A DNA stretch of 64,000 bases from Lachnospiraceae bacterium. Its GTDB lineage: Bacteria > Bacillota > Clostridia > Lachnospirales > Lachnospiraceae. The translations under genes and the position numbers were made by a program. Below are positions 26,526 through 34,899 of the stretch, piece by piece. The notes beneath the pieces were generated by a model. It ran no database searches. It had not been told where the DNA came from and worked only from the letters and a program-made list of their open reading frames with translations. Position 1 is the stretch's first letter. Each line of letters starts with the position of its first letter. The stretch is from NCBI GenBank assembly GCA_017428105.1, contig JAFRRM010000038.1, positions 56,702 through 120,701 on the forward strand. Reading direction: 5' to 3'.

Positions 26526-27630
26526 GCTCGGCCTGATCGTCAACCCGATCGCCGGGATGGGCGGCCGCGTGGCCTTAAAGGGCACGGACGGCCGGGAAGT
26601 CCTGGCAAAGGCCCGGCAGCGGGGCGCGGTCCCCGAAGCCGGCGTCAAGGCGGAAAAAGCCCTGCGGATGCTGCTCCCGCACCGGGACAGCCTTTGCGTT
26701 TACACCGCCTCCGGAGCCATGGGGCAGGACCTGTGCGAAAAACTGGGCCTGCCCTGCCGGATGGTGTATGAAGCGCCCGGCCCCGAGACCTCGGCGGCGG
26801 ATACCGCGGCCGCAGCCCGCGCGCTGGCGGAGATCCCGGCGGACCTGCTCCTCTTTGCGGGGGGCGACGGGACCGCCCGGGACGTCTGCGGCGCCGTGGG
26901 CGAGGCGGTCCCCGTGCTGGGGATCCCGGCCGGGGTCAAGATCCAGTCGGCCGTCTTCGCCTTCACGCCGGAGGACGCCGGCGCCGTGGCCGCGGTCATG
27001 GCATCGGGCACGCCGATGACGGACAGCCTGCGCGAAGTGGTGGACCTGGACGAGGACGAATACCGGCAGGGCCGGGTCGGCGCCCGCCTCTACGGCGTCA
27101 TGCGCATCCCCGACTGCCCGGACCGCCTGCAGTCCATGAAGCAGAGCGGCTTCGCCACGGAAGCGGGCCAGCTGGAAGCCATCGCGGCGTTCCTGGACGA
27201 ACATCTGGAACCCGGCCTGATCTATGCGGTCGGCTCCGGATCCAGCGCCAAATGCATCAGCCGCCGCCTGGGCCTGCCGTACGAACTGCTGGGCGTGGAC
27301 CTGATCCGGGACCGGCAGCTGATCGCACGGGACGTGACGGAGGAACAGCTCTGGACGTATGCCGGGACCGGGAAGCTCCGCATCATCGTCTCGCCCATCG
27401 GAGGCCAGGGGTTTCTGTTTGGTCGGGGCAACCACCAGTTCAGTCCCCGGGTCCTGAAGGCCGTGGGAAAGGACGGGATCACGGTCCTGTCCCCGGAATC
27501 CAAGCTTCTTTCCATTCCTGACCACACCTTGCGGGTGGATTGTGGGGAGGAAGAAGTGAACCGGCTGCTGCGAGGCTATTACATGGTCCTCTGCGGTTAC
27601 GGCTACCACGCGGCGATCGCCTGCAAATAG
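26518..27630 (+). CDS. ATP-NAD kinase family protein (COG3199/AcoX-like)
   Basis: 370 residues with a TTG start (LLKLGLIVNPIAGMGGRVAL), chosen because AAGAGG sits 9-14 bases before it and the family's first strand begins there. The diacylglycerol/NAD-kinase-type motif GGDGTARD (about residues 119-126) and a later SGSSAKCISRRLGLP are visible. COG3199 proteins are predicted ATP- or polyphosphate-dependent NAD kinases and recur in catabolic clusters such as acetoin operons (AcoX), where their substrate is not settled. Here it could phosphorylate NAD for the SDR, or a pathway intermediate. It overlaps the GcvPB-like stop by 8 bp, so the two are translationally coupled. Last gene of the operon. 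Confidence 0.8.
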   Translation: MLKLGLIVNPIAGMGGRVALKGTDGREVLAKARQRGAVPEAGVKAEKALRMLLPHRDSLCVYTASGAMGQDLCEKLGLPCRMVYEAPGPETSAADTAAAARALAEIPADLLLFAGGDGTARDVCGAVGEAVPVLGIPAGVKIQSAVFAFTPEDAGAVAAVMASGTPMTDSLREVVDLDEDEYRQGRVGARLYGVMRIPDCPDRLQSMKQSGFATEAGQLEAIAAFLDEHLEPGLIYAVGSGSSAKCISRRLGLPYELLGVDLIRDRQLIARDVTEEQLWTYAGTGKLRIIVSPIGGQGFLFGRGNHQFSPRVLKAVGKDGITVLSPESKLLSIPDHTLRVDCGEEEVNRLLRGYYMVLCGYGYHAAIACK

Positions 27631-27644
27631 TTAGAATAATAAGT

Positions 27645-27704
27645 TTGGTTGGGTATTCTTTTTCCGGTTTGGTTGTGTTATAAGGGCATCACAGAATCTA
27701 CTAT
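27645..27704 (+). promoter_or_regulatory. Second predicted MocR operator and -10 box, before the amidohydrolase-TRAP operon
   Basis: TTGGTTG at 27645-27651 and 27669-27675 (24 bp apart), with TACTAT at 27699-27704, exactly 30 bp after the second repeat as at 21719-21778. Between the repeats both sites are T-rich and end in TTTCCG. This shared geometry indicates control by one activator, most likely the MocR protein at 20134. Confidence 0.7.
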
Positions 27705-27765
27705 GGTATCGTAAGAAATTTCGTGACACATCCGATCAGCGGCCAACAGCGCGAAAGGAAAAAAG

Positions 27766-29361
27766 ATGAAAACTGCATACATCAACGGAACGATCTACAC
27801 GATGAAGGCGGAAGGCGACACTGTCGAAGCTTTTCTGGTAGAAAACGGAAAATTCGCGTACTGCGGTACGAATGAAGAAGTCCTGAAACTGGCCGGCGGC
27901 TGCGAGGTGGTGGACTTAAACGGCGCCCCCGTCCTGCCCGGCATGATCGACACCCACCAGCATTTATACGCTTATGCGCGCGACCTTCTGAAACTGGATC
28001 TGAAAAAAGCGAACTCCCTGAAGGAGCTGCTGGAGATGATCCGGGTCCGCGCGGAAGCCACGCCCAAGGGCGAATGGATCCTGGGCACCGGCTTCGACCA
28101 TGAGAAATTCACGGACGAAAAAGTCCTGCCCACCAAGGAACAGCTGGATGAGGTCTGCCCGGACAACCCGCTGATCATCACCCGCTACTGCCTGCATGTC
28201 AACTGCGCCAACTCCCTGGCCCTGAAGATCGGCGGCGTCGGCCCCGGCTTCAAGCCGAAGGTGGAAGGCACCGTGGAATTCCGCGAAGACGGCGAGCCGA
28301 CCGGCGTCCTGCGCGACGCGGCCGCGGCGGACATCACCGCCCTGGTCCCGGATCCGCTGGCCACCATGGAAGGCAAGAAGAAAGCGCTGGAAGCGGCCTG
28401 CTATCAGCTCAACGCCAACGGCCTGACCGGCGTCCACCCCATCCGCGGCGTGCACGTGAACCTGCCGGAATACACGGACGTCTACCAGAACCTGGCGGAC
28501 GAAGGCCGTCTGACCGTCCGCGTGTTCCTGGGCTTTGACGAACTGCCCGGCTGCGCCATCCGCACCGGCCTGGGCGACGAGATGGTGAAATACGGCTTCT
28601 ACAAAATGTACGTGGACGGCAACATGGGCGGCCGCACGGCCCTCCTGACCGCTCCTTACGAAGACGATCCAACCACCTGCGGCGTCCCGAACTACACGCA
28701 GGAAGAGCTGAACAAAAAGGTCAAGACCGCTTACGAACTGGGCCTGCAGCAGGGCGCCCACGTGATCGGCGACAAGGCGGCCGAAATGCTGACCACCGCC
28801 ATCGAAGAGGCCCTGAAAGATCATCCGGCCACGGATCCCCGCATGTTCCGCATGATCCACATGTCCCTGCTGAACCCCGACGTGGTCGAGCGCGTGTCCA
28901 AGCTCCCGGTGGTCATCGACATCCAGCCGATGTTCGTCTCCACCAACGTGCACTGGTCGGAATCCCGCGTGGGCCACGAGCGCTCCGCGTACCACTACTG
29001 CTGGCGGAAACTCCTGGACAACGGCATGATCCTGACCGCCGGCTCCGACAGCCCCTGCGAATCCTTCTACCCCATGCACGGCGTCTACGCCATCACCACC
29101 CGCAAGGGCATGGACGGCTATCCGGACGGCGGCTGGTTCCCGGAAGAGCGCGTCACGGTCTGGGAAGCCATGTGCATGTACACCCGCAACGCCGCCTACG
29201 TCTCCTATGAGGAAGACATCAAGGGGACCATCGAGGACGGCAAACTGGCCGACTTCGTCATCATGGACCGCGACGTGTTCAAGACGGTCCCGGACGAGAT
29301 CAAGGACATCAAGGTCGTCAAGACCTTCCTGGGCGGAAAGGAAGTTTATTCCGCGCAGTAA
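27766..29361 (+). CDS. Amidohydrolase of the YtcJ/metal-dependent hydrolase type
   Basis: 531 residues. The N-terminal beta-sandwich starts MKTAYINGTIYTMKAEGDTV; the metal motif LPGMIDTHQHLYAY follows (HxH, His-65/His-67 region), then GTGFDHEKF, a lysine/aspartate-containing KMYVDGNMGGRTALLT, GAHVIGDKAAEM, and the metal Asp in LTAGSDSPCESF. The C-terminal GTIEDGKLADFVIMDRD is typical. Members hydrolyse amide, formamide or ring C-N bonds in the cytoplasm. As first gene after the second MocR operator, and before a TRAP importer, it probably opens or deacylates the imported compound. GCGAAAGGAAAAAAG precedes the ATG. Confidence 0.9.
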   Translation: MKTAYINGTIYTMKAEGDTVEAFLVENGKFAYCGTNEEVLKLAGGCEVVDLNGAPVLPGMIDTHQHLYAYARDLLKLDLKKANSLKELLEMIRVRAEATPKGEWILGTGFDHEKFTDEKVLPTKEQLDEVCPDNPLIITRYCLHVNCANSLALKIGGVGPGFKPKVEGTVEFREDGEPTGVLRDAAAADITALVPDPLATMEGKKKALEAACYQLNANGLTGVHPIRGVHVNLPEYTDVYQNLADEGRLTVRVFLGFDELPGCAIRTGLGDEMVKYGFYKMYVDGNMGGRTALLTAPYEDDPTTCGVPNYTQEELNKKVKTAYELGLQQGAHVIGDKAAEMLTTAIEEALKDHPATDPRMFRMIHMSLLNPDVVERVSKLPVVIDIQPMFVSTNVHWSESRVGHERSAYHYCWRKLLDNGMILTAGSDSPCESFYPMHGVYAITTRKGMDGYPDGGWFPEERVTVWEAMCMYTRNAAYVSYEEDIKGTIEDGKLADFVIMDRDVFKTVPDEIKDIKVVKTFLGGKEVYSAQ

Positions 29362-29436
29362 CCAAGTTCCCGGCATGCCGAGGCATGTCTCAATAGAAAA
29401 AACAAAGAACCCAAAAAATTCTAGGAGGAACGAACA

Positions 29437-30525
29437 ATGAAGAAACTGCTTAGCCTGGTACTCTGCTTAGCCATGGTCCTGTCTCTGGCGGCCTGCGGCG
29501 GCGGCAACAACGACAAGACCACCACGGCTGCTCCTCAGCCCGGCGGAGAGACCACTGCTGCGAAAGACTGGGGCATCAAGACCCAGGTCACCTCGACCGA
29601 CAAAGTCACCATCCGTCTGGCCTATGACGTAGCCGAAGCCCATCCGTCGCACAAGGCTACCGTTGAGAAGTTCAAAGACGTGCTGGAAGGCGTCACGGGC
29701 GGCAACATCACCGTGGAACTGTATCCCAACTCCCAACTGGGCTCCCTGGCCGAGAACATGGAATCCATGCGTATCGGCGACCTGGAAATGGCCTACCTGA
29801 ACGACTCCGTCATCTGCGCGATCGTTCCCGAATACTCCCTGGTCGGCCTGCCTTACCTGTGGACCTCCCTGGAAGCCGCTCATGAAGCGCTGGACGGCGA
29901 CTTCGGCCAGTACCTGGACAAGAAGCTGGAAGAAGGCATCGGCATCCTGAACCTTGGCTGGGGCGACGTGGGCTTCCGCAACATCACCAACTCCAAGAAA
30001 ACCATCAACACCCCTGAAGACCTGAAGGGCCTGAAGATCCGTACCATGACCAACCCGCTGCACGTGGAATATTTCACCGCGCTGGGCGCCATCCCTACTC
30101 CCATGAGCTTCAGCGAACTGTTCACCGCTCTGCAGCAGAAGACCGTGGACGGCCAGGAGAACCCTACCGCCATCATCTACAACAACGCCCTGTATGAAGC
30201 CCAGAGCTACATGACCGTCAGCGAGCACGTGTTCACCGCCATCAACATGAACATTGCGAAGCCTTTCTTTGACAAGCTGCCCGCCGACTACCAGGCCCTG
30301 ATCAAGGAAGCCGCCGCCAACACCATGGCTTATCAGCGCGAGCTGATCACGGCTGAGAACGAATCCCGCCTGAGCGAGATCAAGGCTGCCGGCGTGGAAG
30401 TCACCGTGCTGACCACCGAGCAGAAGGCTCCTTTCCAGAAAGTGGCTGAGGACTCCTGCTACAAGACCGCTGCCCAGACCTACGGCCAGAACCTGATCGA
30501 CATGGCCGCCGCTCACAACAAATAA
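29437..30525 (+). CDS. DctP-family TRAP solute-binding lipoprotein
   Basis: 362 residues. Lipoprotein signal MKKLLSLVLCLAMVLSLAAC with lipobox LAAC, then a GGGN/Thr/Pro linker. The mature domain has VTIRLAYDVAEAHPSHKAT, ITVELYPNSQLGSLAENMES, the conserved Arg region LKGLKIRTMTNPLHVEYFTALGA (the family's carboxylate-binding Arg) and QQKTVDGQENP. The conserved Arg argues for a ligand with a carboxylate. TAGGAGGAACGAACA precedes the ATG. A terminator follows before the permease genes, which would give more binding protein than permease. Confidence 0.94.
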   Translation: MKKLLSLVLCLAMVLSLAACGGGNNDKTTTAAPQPGGETTAAKDWGIKTQVTSTDKVTIRLAYDVAEAHPSHKATVEKFKDVLEGVTGGNITVELYPNSQLGSLAENMESMRIGDLEMAYLNDSVICAIVPEYSLVGLPYLWTSLEAAHEALDGDFGQYLDKKLEEGIGILNLGWGDVGFRNITNSKKTINTPEDLKGLKIRTMTNPLHVEYFTALGAIPTPMSFSELFTALQQKTVDGQENPTAIIYNNALYEAQSYMTVSEHVFTAINMNIAKPFFDKLPADYQALIKEAAANTMAYQRELITAENESRLSEIKAAGVEVTVLTTEQKAPFQKVAEDSCYKTAAQTYGQNLIDMAAAHNK

Positions 30526-30539
30526 TAAGCAATGACGCA

Positions 30540-30586
30540 AGGTCCGGCTTCCGGCGGGGTTCCGTTCGGGCGCCGGACCTCTTTTT
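30540..30586 (+). terminator. Intercistronic terminator between TRAP binding protein and permease
   Basis: AGGTCCGGC / GCCGGACCT stem (9 bp) with a long GC-rich loop, then CTTTTT. Probably leaky, tuning the subunit ratio. Confidence 0.8.
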
Positions 30587-30636
30587 CCCCTTCTGTCCGA
30601 AGAACACACAACTAGAGAGAGGAGCGTTAGCCTTCC

Positions 30637-31143
30637 ATGAAAGTTCTGAAATTCCTGAACGAAAGGCTTGAAGAAATATTCCTCGTGATCCTCATGATCG
30701 CCGCGACCCTGCTCGTGGCGGCGCAGGTGGTGACCCGTTTCATCCTGAAGGTCCCGCTTCCCTGGAGCGAGGAGATCGCACGCTATATGTTCCTGTGGCT
30801 GACCTGGGTCGGCGCGGCGTACGCGACCAAGGAACGCAAGCATGTGAGAATCGACATCATTTATGAAAAACTGCCCGAAGCGGGCAAAAAAGTTTGCACC
30901 GTCATTTCCACGATCATCTGGATCGTTTTCCTGGGCATCATGGTCTACCTTTCTTTCCGGCTGACCAGAAGCGTGGCTTCCGGCGGCCAGATCGCGGTGG
31001 GCAGCGGCATCCCGATGTGGATCCCTTACGCGTCCATCCCGGTCGGCATGGGCCTTATGCTGTTCCGGCTGCTCCAGAATTCGGTAAAGGACATCCGTCA
31101 GGCTAAGGCCGCGAAGGAAGGAGGAGAAGATCATGCTGCTTAA
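30637..31143 (+). CDS. TRAP transporter small permease (DctQ type)
   Basis: 168 residues with four membrane segments: EIFLVILMIAATLLVAAQVV, the block MFLWLTWVGAAYATKERKHV that marks DctQ proteins, a third around VISTIIWIVFLGIMVYLS and a fourth near IPYASIPVGMGLMLFRLLQ. It joins the large subunit that follows, which it overlaps by 11 bp. AGAGAGGAGCG precedes the ATG. Confidence 0.93.
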   Translation: MKVLKFLNERLEEIFLVILMIAATLLVAAQVVTRFILKVPLPWSEEIARYMFLWLTWVGAAYATKERKHVRIDIIYEKLPEAGKKVCTVISTIIWIVFLGIMVYLSFRLTRSVASGGQIAVGSGIPMWIPYASIPVGMGLMLFRLLQNSVKDIRQAKAAKEGGEDHAA

Positions 31144-32407
31144 ACTGCTCGTCTTATTCGGAACCATGTTCGCCCTGATGATCATCGGGGCTCCGATGGC
31201 GGTCTCGCTGGGCGTATCCACCATGCTCACCATGGTGCTGACCACCAAGATCAGCCTGACCACCATGGCGACGGCCTGCTTCAGCGGCCTGGACTCCTTC
31301 CCGCTGATGGCCATCCCCTTCTTCATCCTGGCCGGCAACCTGATGCGTTCCGGCGGCATATCGCGGCGAATACTGCAATTCGCCGACGCCCTGGTGGGCT
31401 GGATCACCGGCAGCGTGGGCATGGTCACGGTCGTGGCTTCCATGTTCTTCGCGGCTCTGTCCGGTTCCTCGCCCGCCACCGTGACCGCCATCGGCGGCAT
31501 CACGATCCCTCAGATGAAAGAAGAGGGCTATGACCACGCGTACGCCACGGCTCTGGCCGCCGCGTCCGGCACCATCGGCGTCATCATCCCGCCCAGCATT
31601 CCTTTCGTCATTTACGGCGTTGCGGCGCAGTGCTCCATTTCCGATCTGTTCCTGGCCGGCATCATCCCCGGCGTGCTGATCGGTGTGGTGCTGATGGTCG
31701 TCAACTACGTTACCTGCCGGAAGAACCAATACGGCAACAAGCACAGATTCTCCGGCAAGAAGCTGCTGAAGACCCTGCTGGATTCCTTCTGGGCCCTGCT
31801 GGTCCCCGTCATCATCCTGGGCGGTATCTACGGCGGTATCTTTACCCCTACCGAAGCCGCTGTGGTGGCGATCATTTACTCGCTGATCATCGGTGTGTTC
31901 GTGTACAAGGAACTGAACCTGCGGACCATCTATGAAGCCGTGCGCGACACCGTGCTGGTGAACGGCCAGACTACTTTCCTGGTCGGCATCTCCATGTCCT
32001 TCGCCCGCTTCCTGACCATGTCCCAGGTGCCTACGAGCCTGGCCAAGAGCATCCTGAACATCAACAGCCCGCTTGCGATCCTGCTGGCCATCAACCTGTT
32101 CCTGCTGGTCGTCGGCTGCTTCATCGACAACATCTCCTCCACGGTCATCCTGACCCCCATCCTGCTTCCGATCGTGGTGGGCATCGGCATGAGCCCCATC
32201 CAGTTCGGTATCGTGATGACCGTCAACCTGGCCATCGGCTTCATCACCCCTCCTTACGGGTGCAACCTGTTCTTCGCCTCCGCCATCTCGAACGTATCGG
32301 TGACGAACATTGCGAAGAAGATCATGCCGATGATCGGAGTGATGCTGCTCGTCCTGATGGCGATCACCTTCGTGCCCGCCCTGACGATGGGCATTCTCGG
32401 CAAGTAA
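31133..32407 (+). CDS. TRAP transporter large permease (DctM type)
   Basis: 424 residues with about 12 membrane segments. DctM signatures: MIIGAPMAVSLGVSTML, FPLMAIPFFILAGNLMRSGG, GSSPATVTAIGGITIPQM, GTIGVIIPPSIPFVIYGV and the C-terminal LAIGFITPPYGCNLFFAS. It forms the sodium-coupled channel for the solute held by the DctP lipoprotein upstream. Start codon inside the end of the small permease gene, after GAAGGAGGAGAAG. Last gene of the amidohydrolase-TRAP unit; a terminator follows. Confidence 0.95.
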   Translation: MLLKLLVLFGTMFALMIIGAPMAVSLGVSTMLTMVLTTKISLTTMATACFSGLDSFPLMAIPFFILAGNLMRSGGISRRILQFADALVGWITGSVGMVTVVASMFFAALSGSSPATVTAIGGITIPQMKEEGYDHAYATALAAASGTIGVIIPPSIPFVIYGVAAQCSISDLFLAGIIPGVLIGVVLMVVNYVTCRKNQYGNKHRFSGKKLLKTLLDSFWALLVPVIILGGIYGGIFTPTEAAVVAIIYSLIIGVFVYKELNLRTIYEAVRDTVLVNGQTTFLVGISMSFARFLTMSQVPTSLAKSILNINSPLAILLAINLFLLVVGCFIDNISSTVILTPILLPIVVGIGMSPIQFGIVMTVNLAIGFITPPYGCNLFFASAISNVSVTNIAKKIMPMIGVMLLVLMAITFVPALTMGILGK

Positions 32408-32440
32408 ACAGGCTGCCTGTATTGTATCAGGCAATGTCGG

Positions 32441-32483
32441 AAAAGCGCAGCTGCAGCATATCAGAAGCAACTGCGCTTTTTTG
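32441..32483 (+). terminator. Rho-independent terminator after the TRAP operon
   Basis: AAAAGCGCAG / CTGCGCTTTT stem (10 bp), 20-base loop, T run at 32477-32482. Confidence 0.85.
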
Positions 32484-32512
32484 TTGCGAAAGGTACAGAT
32501 CTGTGATAAGAT
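32484..32512 (+). promoter_or_regulatory. Predicted promoter of the PAP2 phosphatase gene
   Basis: TTGCGA (32484-32489), 17 bp, TAAGAT (32507-32512), about 105 bp before the start codon. Confidence 0.45.
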
Positions 32513-32617
32513 TTTCCAATATGGCTGACTCACAATTCTTGGAACAGAGAACAAATATGATACAGATAATGTCTTGCTGAATTACAGTGCAGGATCGGGA
32601 GAGAATCACATAAAGGT

Positions 32618-33589
32618 ATGGATATCGATATTCTTCTGGCTTTACAGGAATTCAGAAACGGAAGTGGTTCCTATCTGACCAGCTTCTTTTCCAAAATGTC
32701 TTATTTGGGAGAATTAAACACTGTCCTCATCATAATGGCGGTGATATACTGGTGTTTCAGTAAAGAGTTGGGAACCTACCTTATGATGGGATGGAGCGGC
32801 AACAGGATCCTGAACGGAGCAGCTAAGATCACAGCTTGCACATACCGTCCCTGGATCAGAGATGCGAGAATCGTGCCATACGGGAATTACACGTCTACCG
32901 CAACAGGATATTCCTTTCCCAGCGGGCATGCGATGAATGCTGCTACCATATACGGAAGCGGCGCCCGGAAGAAAAACTTTCCGGTGGCGCTGCGAGTTAT
33001 ATTGGGGTTGATGGTGGTGCTGGTCGCGTTCAGTCGTATGTACCTGGGCGTTCATACACCGCAGGATGTTCTGGCCGGGACGGCTGCCGGACTGCTGGTC
33101 ATGTTTTTGACCGGAAAACTGATGCGGTGGGTTGAGGCGCATCCGACAAAAGATGTGCTGATAGCGGGAATCGGAATCGCATTAGCGGCAGTGGTAGCCG
33201 CTTACGCCATGCTGAAGTCGTACCCGGAAGACTACGATGCTAAAGGAAAACTGCTGGTAAACGGAACAAGAATGGCTAAGGATACGTTCAGAGACGTCGG
33301 AAGGAGCGCGGCTTTTCTTTTGGGGTGGGTTCTGGAAAGACGGTTTGTTCGTTTCTCCACCGATATTCCCGCGATGAAAAGAGCAGTCCGCCTTGCAGGA
33401 GGACTGTTGAGTTATTATGCGGTCAGCCTGATTCTTGTCCCGCTGATAAAAGATTGGCTTCCCGGGTCCGACGGGATTATGATTTCTGCATTTTTCCAGA
33501 TGTTTTATATAACTTTTCTTTTTCCTTGGTGCCTAAAACGTTTTGAAACTCCCGCTCCGGAGCAAAAAGCTCAGAATGCTGTTTTTTAA
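32618..33589 (+). CDS. PAP2-family membrane phosphatase
   Basis: 323 residues with about six membrane segments. The three-part phosphatase signature is present: a Lys/Arg-Pro block (KITACTYRPWIRD), PSGHAMNAA with the catalytic-loop His, and SRMYLGVHTPQDVLAG. Such enzymes remove phosphate from lipid pyrophosphates or phosphatidic acids at the outer face of the membrane; undecaprenyl pyrophosphate is a common target. The chain is longer than BacA-type PAP2 proteins and has extra C-terminal membrane helices. It stands upstream of a possible lipid-base synthesis pair, which may be a functional link. GC content is visibly lower than in its neighbours. Confidence 0.85.
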   Translation: MDIDILLALQEFRNGSGSYLTSFFSKMSYLGELNTVLIIMAVIYWCFSKELGTYLMMGWSGNRILNGAAKITACTYRPWIRDARIVPYGNYTSTATGYSFPSGHAMNAATIYGSGARKKNFPVALRVILGLMVVLVAFSRMYLGVHTPQDVLAGTAAGLLVMFLTGKLMRWVEAHPTKDVLIAGIGIALAAVVAAYAMLKSYPEDYDAKGKLLVNGTRMAKDTFRDVGRSAAFLLGWVLERRFVRFSTDIPAMKRAVRLAGGLLSYYAVSLILVPLIKDWLPGSDGIMISAFFQMFYITFLFPWCLKRFETPAPEQKAQNAVF

Positions 33590-33596
33590 TTTTTCC

Positions 33597-33625
33597 TTGA
33601 CGCACAACGTTTTCCGTGGCATAAT
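33597..33625 (+). promoter_or_regulatory. Predicted promoter of the alpha-oxoamine synthase/SDR pair
   Basis: TTGACG (33597-33602), 17 bp, CATAAT (33620-33625). Confidence 0.6.
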
Positions 33626-33711
33626 AATTTCACTGTTTTAGAATTTTAATAAATTTTTAATAATTTCGGAGCGGACTTCCCGCGTCCGCACGGCCTCAAA
33701 AGGAGAGCAGC

Positions 33712-34899
33712 ATGGATATTTTTGAAAAGTTCTACCGCCCGCAGCTGGTGGATAAGGTCAGGGAAGCGAACGTCTATCCCTATTTTCACGCCCTGGAATC
33801 CAAGCAGGACACGGAAGTGATCATGGAAGGCAAGCGCCGGATCATGCTGGGCTCCAACAACTACCTGGGCCTGACCACGCATCCGGATGTCATCGCCGCC
33901 GGCATCCGGGCCTATGAGGAGTACGGCTCCGGCTGCAGCGGCTCCCGCTTCCTGAACGGAACGCTGGAACTGCATCTGGAGCTGGAGAAGGAACTGGCCG
34001 CATTCCTGCGCAAGGACGCGGTCATCACGTTTTCCACCGGCTTCCAGTCCAACCTGGGCATCATCAGCGCCGTGGTGGGCAAGAACGACTACGTGATCAT
34101 GGACCGCGAAAACCACGCCAGCCTGTATGACGGCTGCCGCCTCTCCTACGGCACCATGCTGCGCTACCGCCACAACAGCATGGAGGAACTGGAAAAATGC
34201 CTGCAGCGCGTCCCGGATACCGGTGGCGCCCTGATCGTGACCGACGGCGTCTTCTCCATGGGCGGCGACATCGCGAAACTGCCGGAGATCTGCGCACTGG
34301 CCGAAAAATACGGCGCCCGCGTGATGGTGGACGACGCGCACGGCCTCGGCGTGATCGGCGAAGGCGGCTGCGGCACGGCCAGCTACTTCGGCCTGGAAGA
34401 CAAGGTCGACATCTACATGGGCACCTTCTCCAAATCCCTGGCCTCCCTGGGCGGCTACATGGCGGCGGAAGCGCGCGTGATCGACGGGGTGAAGCACAGC
34501 AGCCGGCCGTTCATCTTCTCCGCGTCCATGACCCCGGCCAACGCGGCCTCGGCCCTGGCGGCGCTGCGCATCCTGGAAGCGCACCCCGAACTGCCGGAGA
34601 CCCTGCAGGGCAACGCCCTGTACATGCGCCAGGCGCTGCGCGACCGCAATGTGAAGATGCGCTCCGGCGGCGGCGAGCAGATCCCGATCATCCCGATCTA
34701 CACCTATGAAATGTTCAGGACCCTCCAGGTGACCACGGAACTGTACGACCGCGGCGTCTACGTCAACAGCTCCCTGCCGCCCGCCGTGAAGGAGAACGAG
34801 TGCCTGATCCGCACCTCCCTGATGGCCACCCATACCCACGCCCTGATCGACGAGGCCGTGGACATCATCGCGGAAGTCCTGAAGGAGTACGACGTATGA
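33712..34899 (+). CDS. Alpha-oxoamine synthase (serine palmitoyltransferase/KBL/BioF-like)
   Basis: 395 residues, PLP enzyme that condenses an amino acid with an acyl thioester. Seen: MLGSNNYLGLTTHPDVI, SGCSGSRFLNGTLELH, the Asp/His block VMVDDAHGLGVIGEGGCG and the PLP Lys241 in GTFSKSLASLGGY. No acyl-carrier domain is attached. Candidate functions are BioF (pimeloyl), KBL (glycine/acetyl) and serine-palmitoyltransferase-like activity. No bio or tdh gene is beside it; instead an SDR overlaps its stop, the order expected for a 3-keto-sphinganine-type synthase and reductase. The assignment as a lipid-base enzyme is therefore inference from context. AAAAGGAGAGCAGC precedes the ATG. Confidence 0.87.
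   Translation: MDIFEKFYRPQLVDKVREANVYPYFHALESKQDTEVIMEGKRRIMLGSNNYLGLTTHPDVIAAGIRAYEEYGSGCSGSRFLNGTLELHLELEKELAAFLRKDAVITFSTGFQSNLGIISAVVGKNDYVIMDRENHASLYDGCRLSYGTMLRYRHNSMEELEKCLQRVPDTGGALIVTDGVFSMGGDIAKLPEICALAEKYGARVMVDDAHGLGVIGEGGCGTASYFGLEDKVDIYMGTFSKSLASLGGYMAAEARVIDGVKHSSRPFIFSASMTPANAASALAALRILEAHPELPETLQGNALYMRQALRDRNVKMRSGGGEQIPIIPIYTYEMFRTLQVTTELYDRGVYVNSSLPPAVKENECLIRTSLMATHTHALIDEAVDIIAEVLKEYDV

Noticed and set aside
29467..31503. A 678-codon open frame on the - strand
   Set aside because: Antisense to the TRAP binding protein and permease genes; no domain and no ribosome-binding site.
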